NCBI GenBank assembly: GCA_904420255.1
Contig: CAJFUT010000030.1
Coordinates: forward strand, 1-19,522
Origin: an uncultured Angelakisella sp.
GTDB taxonomy: Bacteria; Bacillota; Clostridia; Oscillospirales; Ruminococcaceae
DNA length: 19,522 nt
Direction: 5' to 3'
This document shows positions 1-7,573 of this stretch, in pieces. Every line of letters starts with the position of its first letter. Within the stretch, counting starts at the first letter, position 1. Below the pieces are notes generated by a model. It was not told the DNA's origin, did not search any database, and worked only from the letters and a program-made list of their open reading frames with translations. The translations under genes and the position numbers were made by a program.

Positions 1-1
1 C

Positions 2-409
2 AAGCTGCTGCTGGGCTGGCTGGACGACCGCATCGGCACCCGGCGCTGCCTTCTGGCGGGGGCTCTGGCCTGCGCCGCCGGCACCGGAATCATCCTGCTG
101 GGCGGGGGCTGGGCGCCCATGTACCTGGGCTCCCTGCTCTTCGGCGCCTGTATGTCCCTGACGGCTGTGGGGGTCCCCCTTATGGTGCGGGACCTTTACG
201 CCGGCCCCGGCTACGACAGCGTGCTGTCCTTCTGCTCCACCGCCACTTCGGCCATCCAGGCGGTGGCGGTGGGAGGGGTGGGCTTCCTCTACGACCTCAC
301 CGGGAGCTACCGTTCTTTCCTGTACATCTGCCTTGCCCTCTATCTTTTCCTCGTGTTCCTGGTGAAGCCCCTTTACCGGGCGGGGGAGGGAAGGCCGAGC
401 CTATCGTAA
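2..409 (+). CDS. MFS transporter, C-terminal fragment
   Basis: This is the last ~135 residues of a major facilitator superfamily secondary transporter; the gene begins left of the window. The reading frame is open from base 2 and starts KLLLGWLDDRIGTRR, the GxLxDRxGxRR loop typical of the MFS loop between helices 8 and 9. About four hydrophobic helices follow, interrupted by a short polar stretch (RDLYAGPGYDS), consistent with TM9-12, and a basic tail closes the protein. The stop is TAA at 407-409. It lies 54 bases upstream of the first M24 gene on the same strand, with no U-tract terminator between, so it may be the first visible member of the same operon and the importer of its substrate. 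The substrate cannot be deduced from this fragment. Confidence 0.85.
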   Translation, partial: KLLLGWLDDRIGTRRCLLAGALACAAGTGIILLGGGWAPMYLGSLLFGACMSLTAVGVPLMVRDLYAGPGYDSVLSFCSTATSAIQAVAVGGVGFLYDLTGSYRSFLYICLALYLFLVFLVKPLYRAGEGRPSLS

Positions 410-414
410 TCCCT

Positions 415-429
415 GCTTGCGCTGCAAGC
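415..429 (+). other. Small perfect hairpin in the MFS-M24 gap
   Basis: GCTTGC (415-420), a 3-base loop, then GCAAGC (424-429) form a perfect 6-bp stem. No T-run follows, so it is not a convincing intrinsic terminator. It may be an mRNA-processing or stabilising element between the transporter and the first M24 gene. The remainder of the gap (430-463) holds the AGGAGG-type ribosome binding site and shows no clear promoter. Confidence 0.3.
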
Positions 430-463
430 GTCGCAAAGAGTAAAATTAAAGGAGGTATTGTTC

Positions 464-1687
464 ATGGCTATCACCAAGAAAGTCACCAGCTTCACCGAAA
501 CCCGTCCCCAGATTCAGTTCCAGGAGAAGCTCCAGAAGAAAATGGAGGAGTGCGGCATCGACGCCCTGATCCTCACCACCCCGGAGAACATCGCCTACAG
601 CACCGGCTACATCTCCTCCCTCTACGGTTCCCGGAATATCGGCGCCGACGTGGCGGTGGTCCCCTCCAAGGGCAAGGCCTCCATCATCCTTTCCCAGTTC
701 AACCAGGGCGGCGCTGTGGAGCAGTGCAAGGGCGACGTCAACGTCATCGGCTACCCCTGCTGGATCTTCATCGAGGACTACTATGATCCCAACGAGAAGG
801 AGAAGGCGGTTCAGCCTGACCTGATGAAGACCTTCCGCATCGCCGAGGAGATCATCCGCGAGGGCGGCAAGGATAAGCCGGTGGTGGGCGTCGAGCGCAG
901 CACCATGCCCTACGATAAATACAAGTTCCTGGAGGATACCTTCGGGGCCGATCATCTGGTGGACCTGACCCAGTTCATGATCGAGGTCCGCACCATCAAG
1001 CTCCCCTGGGAGATCGACGTGCTGCGCTACAGCGCCCAGGTGGCCCAGATGATGATGAATATCACCATGCAGAGCACCCAGATCGGCATGACCGAAGCCG
1101 ACCTCTTCAAGATCTGGAACCAGGCGGCCTGGGAGATCACCGGCGGCCATGAGCTGGTCTATGTCAACCAGGCCCACACCCCCGGCCCCGATTTCTGGAT
1201 GACCCAGATGCCCCGTGAGCGCCCCCTGGAGAACGGCGACGTGATCCGTCTGGACGGCGGCGTCTGCATCTACGGCTACATCTCCGACCTGGGCCGCGCC
1301 TACGCGGTGGGCGACTATGTGGACGAGAAGAAGCAGGCCATCTTCGACACCCTCCTGGCCGCCCGGGATGCCGGTATCGCCCAGTTCTATCCCGGCAACA
1401 AGTTCTGCAACGTCTTCCACGAGACCATGAAGGTGGCCAAGGCCGGCGCCCTGCCCCACTTTGTCCGGGGCCATGTGGGCCACACCATCGGCATGGGCTT
1501 CGGCGAGGAGTATCCCATGCTGAACCCCGCCAACGAGATGGTCTTCGAGCCCGGCATGGTGTTCTGCTTCGAAACCCCCTACTACAGCTCCAAGTACGGC
1601 TGCTACAACCTGGAGGACACCCTGGTCATCACCGAGAACGGCCATGAGCTCTTCACCCACACCAACCGCACCCTGTTTGTGAAATAA
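464..1687 (+). CDS. M24 family metallopeptidase-like protein (creatinase/prolidase fold), copy A
   Basis: A 407-residue protein with a creatinase-type N-terminal domain (about residues 15-165) and a pita-bread M24 catalytic domain (about 175-400). All five metal ligands of the family are visible: D264 (LDGG), D275 (YISDLGR), H340 (GHVGHTIG), E370 (FCFETPYY) and E384 (YNLEDT), so a dinuclear metal site is expected. The residue seven positions after H340, where MetAP and prolidases have the second catalytic histidine of the HE motif, is Gly347 (MGFGEEYP). It may therefore not be a standard Xaa-Pro dipeptidase; ectoine hydrolase/creatinase-type amide or C-N hydrolysis is an alternative. The ATG at 464 is preferred over an in-frame TTG at 458 because GGAGG at 451-455 lies 8 bases before it. 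It is probably cytoplasmic, as no signal peptide is seen. A second, divergent M24 gene lies three genes downstream. Family membership is certain; the substrate is unknown. Confidence 0.9.
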   Translation: MAITKKVTSFTETRPQIQFQEKLQKKMEECGIDALILTTPENIAYSTGYISSLYGSRNIGADVAVVPSKGKASIILSQFNQGGAVEQCKGDVNVIGYPCWIFIEDYYDPNEKEKAVQPDLMKTFRIAEEIIREGGKDKPVVGVERSTMPYDKYKFLEDTFGADHLVDLTQFMIEVRTIKLPWEIDVLRYSAQVAQMMMNITMQSTQIGMTEADLFKIWNQAAWEITGGHELVYVNQAHTPGPDFWMTQMPRERPLENGDVIRLDGGVCIYGYISDLGRAYAVGDYVDEKKQAIFDTLLAARDAGIAQFYPGNKFCNVFHETMKVAKAGALPHFVRGHVGHTIGMGFGEEYPMLNPANEMVFEPGMVFCFETPYYSSKYGCYNLEDTLVITENGHELFTHTNRTLFVK

Positions 1688-1740
1688 CCCTCGGAAGGCG
1701 CCGGGCGGGGTGTGCTCCGTCCGGCGCTGAGGGCGCTTTT
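1688..1740 (+). terminator. Hairpin with short T-run between M24 copy A and the PatB-like gene (possible attenuator)
   Basis: Immediately after the M24 stop, GCGCCGG (1698-1704) pairs with CCGGCGC (1721-1727) and the stem continues inward to about 11 bp with one G-T pair. An outer CCCTC/GAGGG pair (1688-1692 with 1729-1733) extends it. A run of four T follows at 1737-1740 after CGC. The U-tract is weak, so partial read-through into the downstream gene is likely; it would act as an attenuator or 3'-end stabiliser rather than a full stop. Confidence 0.45.
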
Positions 1741-1773
1741 CAATATGAATGCCATTTGAAAGGAAGTAATCCC

Positions 1774-2991
1774 ATGGACAAATCCTATTTTGACGTACTG
1801 ATTGACCGCACCGAAAAGAGCGGTACATACAGCTCCAAGTGGATGGCGGTGGGGGAGAGGTTCCCCGGCTACGACCCCACCGGCGTCCTCCCCATGTGGG
1901 TGGCCGATATGGATTTCCGCTGCCCCCCGGAAGTGATTGAAGCGGTGAAGACCCGGGCCGCCCACGGCATCTACGGCTACACCGACAACAGCCTGGTCCG
2001 CAAGTTCATCGAGGCGGGCGCCCAATGGATGAAGCGCCGCTACGGCTGGGAGATCGACCCCGACTGGGGCTTCTTCACCCCCGGCGTCGTGCCGGTCATC
2101 AACGCCGCGGTCCAGGAGTTTTCCGACCCCGGCGACGGCGTCATCATCCAGTCCCCCGTCTATTACCCCTTCGCCGACGGCCCGAAGAACAACGCCCGGG
2201 TCCTCAAGCACAACTGCCTCATCGAGAAGGAGCCCGGCTACTATGTCATGGACTATGACAACCTGGAGGAGCTGGCCAGCGATCCCCGCACCAAGCTCCT
2301 GATCCTCAGCAGCCCCCACAACCCTGTGGGCCGGGTCTGGACCGCCGAGGAGCTCCGGAAGGCCTGCGAAATCTGCCTGAAGCACAACGTCCTGGTGGTT
2401 TCCGACGAGATCCACGGCGACCTCATCATGAAGGGCCACAAGCACGTCCCCACCGGCACCCTGGGCGAGGACATCGCCAACAACATGATCGCCTGCTACG
2501 CCCCCAGCAAGACCTTCAACCTGGCGGGCCTGGGCGCCTCGGTGATCGTCGTCCCCAACCCGGAAATCCGGGACCGGATCAAGAAGCGCATCCTGGCCAA
2601 CCGCCTGCCCGCCTCCAATGTCTTCGGACCTCTGGCCGGCGAGGTGGCCTACAAGACCGGCGACAGCTACGTGGACACCCTGGTGGAATACGTGGAAGGG
2701 AACATGGACTATGTTTCCGAATTCTGCAAGGCCAATATGCCGGAGATCACCGTCCGCAAGTCGGAAGGCACCTACATGGTCTGGGTGGACCTGCGGAAGC
2801 TGGGCCTGGGCGCCGAGGGCACCAACGCCTTTGTCATCGAGAAGGCCAAGATCGCCGGGGACTTCGGCACCTGGTTCGGGCCTGGCGGCGAGGGCTTCCT
2901 CCGCCTCAACCTGGCTTGCCCCCGCGCCACGGTGGAGCAGGCAATGAAGCAGATGAAGGCCGCCTATGACGGCTGGAAGGCCTCCAAGTAA
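1774..2991 (+). CDS. PatB/MalY-type PLP-dependent C-S lyase / aminotransferase
   Basis: A 405-residue fold-type-I PLP enzyme of the MalY/PatB (cystathionine beta-lyase-like) group. These enzymes cleave C-S bonds of cystathionine or other cysteine S-conjugates to a thiol, pyruvate and ammonia, and some act as aminotransferases. Visible signatures are LPMWVADMDF near residues 39-48, HGIYGYT, SSPHNPVGRVW, SDEIHGDLIM (PLP-ring aspartate), APSKTFNLAG with the Schiff-base lysine K246, and a C-terminal FLRLNLACPR arginine for the substrate carboxylate. Length is normal for the family. The ATG at 1774 is chosen because AAAGGAAG (1759-1766) precedes it by 7 bases; an in-frame TTG at 1756 lacks such a site. 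It sits between the first M24 gene and a permease, suggesting it processes an amino acid released by the M24 enzymes. A C-S lyase is favoured over a biosynthetic MetC because no methionine genes are adjacent. Confidence 0.9.
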   Translation: MDKSYFDVLIDRTEKSGTYSSKWMAVGERFPGYDPTGVLPMWVADMDFRCPPEVIEAVKTRAAHGIYGYTDNSLVRKFIEAGAQWMKRRYGWEIDPDWGFFTPGVVPVINAAVQEFSDPGDGVIIQSPVYYPFADGPKNNARVLKHNCLIEKEPGYYVMDYDNLEELASDPRTKLLILSSPHNPVGRVWTAEELRKACEICLKHNVLVVSDEIHGDLIMKGHKHVPTGTLGEDIANNMIACYAPSKTFNLAGLGASVIVVPNPEIRDRIKKRILANRLPASNVFGPLAGEVAYKTGDSYVDTLVEYVEGNMDYVSEFCKANMPEITVRKSEGTYMVWVDLRKLGLGAEGTNAFVIEKAKIAGDFGTWFGPGGEGFLRLNLACPRATVEQAMKQMKAAYDGWKASK

Positions 2992-3013
2992 GCGTACCCG
3001 ATAACCTCCTCAT

Positions 3014-3047
3014 CCCCGGGTCCGGGCCGGCTGGGCCGGGCCCGGGG
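3014..3047 (+). other. Strong GC hairpin between the PatB-like and permease genes
   Basis: CCCCGGG (3014-3020) pairs with CCCGGGG (3041-3047). A T-G pair and a further CCGG/CCGG continue the stem to 12 bp, with a small inner stem-loop. It is followed by A-rich rather than T-rich sequence on the plus strand, so it is not a typical intrinsic terminator. An intercistronic RNA-stabilising or processing element is the most likely role. Confidence 0.45.
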
Positions 3048-3076
3048 AAAAAATACAGCGGATGAAGGTGGAAGTG

Positions 3077-4285
3077 ATGGAAATTTTATGCCTGGGCATT
3101 GTCTTTTTGGTCATCGTGGTGATTCTGTGGATGAAAAAGCCGCTGTTCGCGGCCATTGCCGGGGGCATCGTCGCCACCATCCTCCTTTTCCGCGTTCCCC
3201 TTGGGGAGGCGGTGGGGGTGCTGGCCAGGCAGAGCGTCGCGGCGGATACCATTGACGTGCTGCTCAGCTTCTATTTTGTCACCTTCCTTCAGAAAATGCT
3301 GGAGCGGAGGAACCGCCTCCGGGCCGCCCAGCAGTCCTTCGACTGCCTGCTGCGCAACCGCCGGCTCAACGCGGCCCTTTCCTCGGCGGTGCTGGGGCTG
3401 CTGCCCTCCGCCGCCGTGATGACCGTCTGCGCCGATATGGTGGACCAGACCTGCGGCGACTATTTGGACAAGAAGGAAAAGATGGTGGTGTCCTGCTATT
3501 ACCGCCACATCCCGGAGATGTTCCTGCCCACCTTCAGCTCCGTGCTGCTGGCCCTCACCCTCAGCGGCGTCAGCGCCGGGCCTTTTGTTTTCAGCATGAT
3601 CCCCATTGTCCTGGTGGCCTGCCTGCTGCCCTACCTGGTCTACCTGCGGAAGGTGCCCGCCGGGATGCCCCCCCTGGAACGGGAAATCTCCAAAAAGGCG
3701 GAGGTGCTGAGCCTCCTGAAGAACCTCTGGTCCCTCATCGCGGTGGTGGTGATCATCATCGTCTTTGACCTTTCGGTCTGCGTCGCCACCCCCCTGGTCA
3801 TCGCCGTCAACTACTTCGTCGATCATTTCCGGGCCCAGGAGATCCCGGGCCTGCTGAAGGAGTCGGCGGAGCCCATCCTCCTGGGGAATATGTACCTCAT
3901 CATGCTCTTCAAGGGGATTATCACCCACACCGGGGTGGTGGCCCTGCTGCCGGATTTCTTCGGCCAGTTCCCCATCCCCATCGCGGCGGCCTTCGCCCTG
4001 ATCTTCTTCTTCGGCTCCATCATCAGCGGTGCCCAGGCCATCATCGCCCTCTGCCTGCCCATGGCCATGACGGCCATCCCGGAGGGGGGCCTGCCCCTGC
4101 TGGTGATGCTCATGTGCATCGCCTGGGCCGCCAACCAGATTTCCCCCACCCATGTCTGCACCTTTGTAGCCGCCCGGTTCTATGGCACCACCCTGGGGGA
4201 CCTGGTGGTCCGGGCCACACCCATTGTGGTGGCCTTCAGCGTCCTTTCCTACGGCTACGCCATGCTGCTGGGCATCTTCTTCTAG
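3077..4285 (+). CDS. DUF401-type integral membrane permease
   Basis: A ~402-residue, highly hydrophobic protein with about ten predicted membrane helices spread over its whole length and short charged loops (QKMLERRNRLR, DYLDKKEK, REISKKAE). The C-terminal third contains FGSIISGAQAIIALCLPMA and AANQISPTHVC, features I associate with the DUF401 (PF04165) membrane family related to anion/carboxylate-type permeases. No substrate is established for that family. The start is uncertain. ATG at 3077 has AAGGTGG (3065-3071) just upstream and begins directly with a hydrophobic helix; ATG at 3062 would add MKVEV but has no good ribosome binding site. It lies in the operon between the C-S lyase and the second M24 gene, so it is probably the importer or exporter of this pathway's substrate or product. 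Confidence 0.8.
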   Translation: MEILCLGIVFLVIVVILWMKKPLFAAIAGGIVATILLFRVPLGEAVGVLARQSVAADTIDVLLSFYFVTFLQKMLERRNRLRAAQQSFDCLLRNRRLNAALSSAVLGLLPSAAVMTVCADMVDQTCGDYLDKKEKMVVSCYYRHIPEMFLPTFSSVLLALTLSGVSAGPFVFSMIPIVLVACLLPYLVYLRKVPAGMPPLEREISKKAEVLSLLKNLWSLIAVVVIIIVFDLSVCVATPLVIAVNYFVDHFRAQEIPGLLKESAEPILLGNMYLIMLFKGIITHTGVVALLPDFFGQFPIPIAAAFALIFFFGSIISGAQAIIALCLPMAMTAIPEGGLPLLVMLMCIAWAANQISPTHVCTFVAARFYGTTLGDLVVRATPIVVAFSVLSYGYAMLLGIFF

Positions 4286-4337
4286 CGCCTCCCCATCCGC
4301 GGGGGCCGAATGTGAAACAGCATAGGAGGTTGTTTTT

Positions 4338-5525
4338 ATGCTGAAACGCAACCAAAAAGAATTTGTGGAAAAGCTCCAGGCCCAGATGGAGAAGGAGGGG
4401 ATGGACGCCCTCCTCCTCACCAAGCCCGAGTCCATTTATTACGCCACCGGCGTGGCCAGCTCCTTCATGTATATGGGCAGCGCCGTGGGCACCGTGCTGG
4501 GGGTTGTCCCCAAGACCGGCAATGTGGCCATCGTCACCACCGAGTTTGAAACCAGCCTCACCAAGCTGGAGAACCCAGACATCGAGATCGTGGCCTACCC
4601 CATCTTCGTCTATGTGGCGGACTTTGACAGCGCCGGCCGGGTCAAGGAGGTCCAGCCCGACACCAACCGCACCTTTAAGATGGCCGCCGACCTGATCCAG
4701 CAGAAGGTGGGCGCCGTGAAGAAGCTGGGGGTGGAGCGGGCCGCCATGCCCTACGACAAGATGCTGGCTCTCCAGGAGGTCTTCGGGGCCGACGCCCTGG
4801 CCGACTGCGGCAAGGTCCTCATCGAGTCCGCCGCCACCAAGACCCCCTGGGAGATCGAGGTGCTGCGGAAGAACGCCCAGGCCTCCCACGAGGCCATGCA
4901 CTATGTGGCCCGGAATACCCAGCCCGGCATGAGCGAGGAGGATATGAACCTCCTTTGGAACCAGGCGCTGGTGAATGCCGGCAAGGAATTCACCCGGGTC
5001 TACAACGCCACCGTCATCGGGGAGCAGTTCTCCCCCTACTATGTGCCCCATGCCGCCTCCACCATCAAGGCCGGGGATATGGTCCGCCTGGACGGCGGCG
5101 TCTGCTCCAACGGCTATTCCTCCGACCTGGCCCGGACCTACGCCGTGGGCGGCGTGGTCAACGACGAGCGCCGGAAGATTTGGGAGATTCTCCACGAAAC
5201 CCACGAGAAGGCCCTCCAGATGATCGGCCCCGGGGTCCGGATGTGCGACATCTTCCGCTTCGCCGAGGACAATGTCAAGACGGTGATCCCCAGCTACAAC
5301 CGGGGCCACTTCGGCCACTCCATCGGCTGCAACCTCTTCTGCGAGGAGTACCCCATGATCAACCCCAACGAAACCCGGGTCTTTGAGCCCGGCATGGTGC
5401 TCTGCGTGGAAATCCCCTATTACAGCAGCTTCAATAATTCCTACAACATCGAGGACACCATCCTCATCACCGAAAACGGCATCGACCGCTTCACCAAGAG
5501 CAACGAGGACATCTTCTGGAAGTAA
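4338..5525 (+). CDS. M24 family metallopeptidase-like protein (creatinase/prolidase fold), copy B
   Basis: A 395-residue paralogue of the M24 protein three genes upstream, with the same two-domain layout and many shared segments (DALxLTxPExIxYxTG, ERxxMPYDK, TPWEIxVLR, RLDGGVC, FEPGMV, LITENG). The metal ligands are intact: D252, D263, H327 (GHFGHSIG), E358 (CVEIPYY) and E372 (YNIEDT). After H327 the sequence runs CNLFCEEYP, so the usual HE histidine is absent here too (Phe or Cys, with one extra residue relative to copy A). AGGAGG (4324-4329) lies 8 bases before the ATG. The two copies differ widely outside the core, so they are old paralogues that may act on different substrates or form a heteromeric enzyme. 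It is probably cytoplasmic, with a metal-dependent hydrolase role; the exact bond cleaved is unknown. Confidence 0.9.
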   Translation: MLKRNQKEFVEKLQAQMEKEGMDALLLTKPESIYYATGVASSFMYMGSAVGTVLGVVPKTGNVAIVTTEFETSLTKLENPDIEIVAYPIFVYVADFDSAGRVKEVQPDTNRTFKMAADLIQQKVGAVKKLGVERAAMPYDKMLALQEVFGADALADCGKVLIESAATKTPWEIEVLRKNAQASHEAMHYVARNTQPGMSEEDMNLLWNQALVNAGKEFTRVYNATVIGEQFSPYYVPHAASTIKAGDMVRLDGGVCSNGYSSDLARTYAVGGVVNDERRKIWEILHETHEKALQMIGPGVRMCDIFRFAEDNVKTVIPSYNRGHFGHSIGCNLFCEEYPMINPNETRVFEPGMVLCVEIPYYSSFNNSYNIEDTILITENGIDRFTKSNEDIFWK

Positions 5526-5578
5526 GCCGGTCCGGCTGCCGCAGCCCTTTTGCACACCGATACTTCAACGCCATAGGC

Positions 5579-5618
5579 TTCCGGCGGGCGGATGGGCACT
5601 GCCCGCCGCCCGCCGGAA
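5579..5618 (+). other. Large perfect hairpin before the FMN oxidoreductase gene
   Basis: A 13-bp perfect inverted repeat starting TTCCGGCGGG (5579-5591) pairs with 5606-5618. An inner GGGC/GCCC stem-loop (5594-5597 with 5601-5604) fills most of the loop. The following bases (ACCCTTTCTCG) are too poor in T for a good intrinsic terminator. It lies 15 bases upstream of the ribosome binding site of the next gene, so it could act as an attenuator or protect the upstream mRNA 3' end, separating the last two genes' expression level from the first four. Confidence 0.5.
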
Positions 5619-5649
5619 ACCCTTTCTCGTCAAAAGGAGGTTTTTCACC

Positions 5650-6666
5650 ATGACCTATCAGGAGATCCTGGAGGCGGCCCGGGGGAAGATGGGCCGCTGC
5701 AAGGCCTGCCCCGTCTGCAACGGCCTCGCCTGCAAAAACGCCATCCCCGGCCCCGGCTCCAAGGGTTCCGGCACCGTCGCCGCCCGGAACTACCAGAAGT
5801 GGCAGGAGCTCCGCCTCAATATGGACACCATCGGGGCGGGCGGGGCCGCGGACACCCGCTGCACCCTCTTCGGCCAGGAGATGGCCATGCCGGTCTTTGC
5901 CGCGCCGGTGGGGGCCCCGGACGTCCACTTCGGGGAGGCGTATAACGACCTGAGCTACAACGACCTTCTGGTGTCCGCCTGTGCCGCCTGGGGCATCGCC
6001 GCTTTCACCGGGGACGGGGTGAACCCCCGGATCATGGAAAGCGCCGCCGAGGTCCTGGGCCGCCCGGGGAACCGGGGCATCCCCACCATCAAGCCCTGGG
6101 ACATGGACACCGTCCATGAGCGCCTGGAGCTGGTGAAGAAGGCGGACCCCTTCGCCGTGGCCATGGACATCGACGCCGCGGGCCTCCCCTTCCTCAAGAA
6201 CCGCACGCCCCCGGCGGGGAGCAAGACGGTGGAGGAGCTGCGGCAAATCGCCGCCTGGGCGGAGCGGCCCTTCATCCTCAAGGGGATCATGACGGCGGCA
6301 GGGGCCCGGAAGGCCCTGGAGGCCGGCGCCGCCGCCATCGTGGTCTCGAACCACGGCGGGCGGGTGCTGGACGGCTGCCCCGCCACGGCGGAGGTGCTGC
6401 CGGAGATCGCCGCCGAGGTGAAGGGGAAGCTCACCATCCTGGTGGACGGGGGCATCCGCTCCGGCCTGGACGTCTTCCGGGCCCTGGCCCTGGGGGCGGA
6501 CGGGGTGCTCATCGGGCGGCCCTTTGTGCCCATGATCTACGGCGGCGGCGCCGAAGGGGTGCAGGTGCTGGTGGAGAAGCTGAGGGCGGAGCTGGAGGAC
6601 GCCATGGTGATGTGCGGCGCCCATTCCCTGGCGGAGATCCGCCCCGATATGGTCCGCAGGCCCTGA
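5650..6666 (+). CDS. FMN-dependent alpha-hydroxy-acid oxidase/dehydrogenase with Cys-rich N-terminus
   Basis: A 338-residue TIM-barrel flavoprotein of the glycolate oxidase/lactate oxidase/LldD family, which oxidises 2-hydroxy acids to 2-oxo acids. Catalytic and FMN-binding elements are visible: K211 (ILKGIMT), H235 and R238 in SNHGGR followed by LDGCPAT, DGGIRSGLDVF, and GADGVLIGRPF for the phosphate. The N-terminus carries four cysteines, C17-x2-C20-x2-C23-x4-C28 (CKACPVCNGLAC), absent from plant and aerobic homologues but, to my knowledge, common in clostridial members; it may bind a metal or Fe-S cluster. Whether the electron acceptor is oxygen or a carrier cannot be told from sequence. 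AAGGAGG (5634-5640) lies 9 bases before the ATG. In this operon it could oxidise a 2-hydroxy acid generated from, or alongside, pyruvate made by the C-S lyase. Confidence 0.88.
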   Translation: MTYQEILEAARGKMGRCKACPVCNGLACKNAIPGPGSKGSGTVAARNYQKWQELRLNMDTIGAGGAADTRCTLFGQEMAMPVFAAPVGAPDVHFGEAYNDLSYNDLLVSACAAWGIAAFTGDGVNPRIMESAAEVLGRPGNRGIPTIKPWDMDTVHERLELVKKADPFAVAMDIDAAGLPFLKNRTPPAGSKTVEELRQIAAWAERPFILKGIMTAAGARKALEAGAAAIVVSNHGGRVLDGCPATAEVLPEIAAEVKGKLTILVDGGIRSGLDVFRALALGADGVLIGRPFVPMIYGGGAEGVQVLVEKLRAELEDAMVMCGAHSLAEIRPDMVRRP

Positions 6667-6712
6667 CCGGGCCGGGCCCCGTCCGCGGGGAAAGATGGAA
6701 AGGAGAAGGAGC

Positions 6713-7546
6713 ATGAAGCAGATTCTTCCGGCGGTGCTGGACCATTTCGGCATCGTCAACCTGGACCTTGGCACCAGCAAGGAAATCTTTCTGCCCCTGG
6801 GCTTTGTCACCGGGGGCACGGTGAGCCTCACCACCGGCTTCGGCGCGGCCCCGGTGAATATGCACTTTGTCTTTGACAACTGCTATGTGGAGTGCATCCA
6901 GTCCGCCCCGGGGGACTACCTGCGGCCCTATATCCATTCCCAGGCGGCCCTCCATATCATCATGATGAGCAGCCTGGACGCCAGTAGGACCAGCGCCTCC
7001 CTCAGGGAGGCGGGCTTTGCCCCCGGGGAGTTCCTGGACGGCTCCCGCCCCGCCAACCACGGCGAGAACAAGGGCACCACCTATTTCCGCTGGTTCCGCC
7101 TCCCCGATGAAATCCTCCCCGGGACCCTTCTGGGGGCCATCCAGCACAAGACCCCGGAGCTGATCTACCAGCCCCGCCGCTACCGGCACGAGAACACCGC
7201 CTGCCGGGTGGAGGCCCTGACGGTCTGCCGGAAAACCCCGGAGGAGTGCGAGGCCTTCGCCGCGGCCTGGAACCGCCTCTATGAGGCCGCCGCCCCCGGG
7301 GCCGACCGGGACCATGTCATCCCCCGGGTGGAGCTGTACGACGCCGCCGCCCTGGAGGAGGAATGGGGATACGCCCCGGAGCCGGACCGCAGCCCCTACG
7401 CCGGCATCACCTTCCGGGTGGAGGACCTGGGGAAGGTGAAGGCGCTGGCGGAAAAGGCCGGCTTCCCCTATAGGGAGGGGGAGGGGAGCTGCCGCTTCGA
7501 CTTCCACCGGGAGTTGGGCCTGTCCCTCAGCTTCCTGGAGGGATGA
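6713..7546 (+). CDS. VOC-superfamily (glyoxalase-like) protein
   Basis: A 277-residue protein beginning LDHFGIVNLDLG, the opening strand of a glyoxalase-like VOC module. The central part contains NMHFVFDNCYVECIQ and repeated beta-strand/helix patterns, and the C-terminal part (YAGITFRVEDLGKVKALAEKAG) resembles a second module. The overall length fits the Glyoxalase-like_3 type of two-module protein. VOC proteins usually bind a divalent metal and act as lyases, isomerases or dioxygenases, or bind small hydrophobic ligands; none of these can be assigned here. AAGGAG (6699-6704) lies 8 bases before the ATG at 6713, which is preferred to the upstream in-frame ATG at 6695. It is the last gene of the plus-strand operon, 46 bases after the FMN enzyme and just before a terminator. 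Confidence 0.75.
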   Translation: MKQILPAVLDHFGIVNLDLGTSKEIFLPLGFVTGGTVSLTTGFGAAPVNMHFVFDNCYVECIQSAPGDYLRPYIHSQAALHIIMMSSLDASRTSASLREAGFAPGEFLDGSRPANHGENKGTTYFRWFRLPDEILPGTLLGAIQHKTPELIYQPRRYRHENTACRVEALTVCRKTPEECEAFAAAWNRLYEAAAPGADRDHVIPRVELYDAAALEEEWGYAPEPDRSPYAGITFRVEDLGKVKALAEKAGFPYREGEGSCRFDFHRELGLSLSFLEG

Positions 7547-7573
7547 TCCCTCCGCAGTGCATAGCAAAAAAAG

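Noticed and set aside
446..1828. Minus-strand open frame of 460 codons opposite the first M24 gene
   Set aside because: Antisense shadow rich in G, V, L, H and D with no motif; the plus strand encodes a clear M24 enzyme with all metal ligands.
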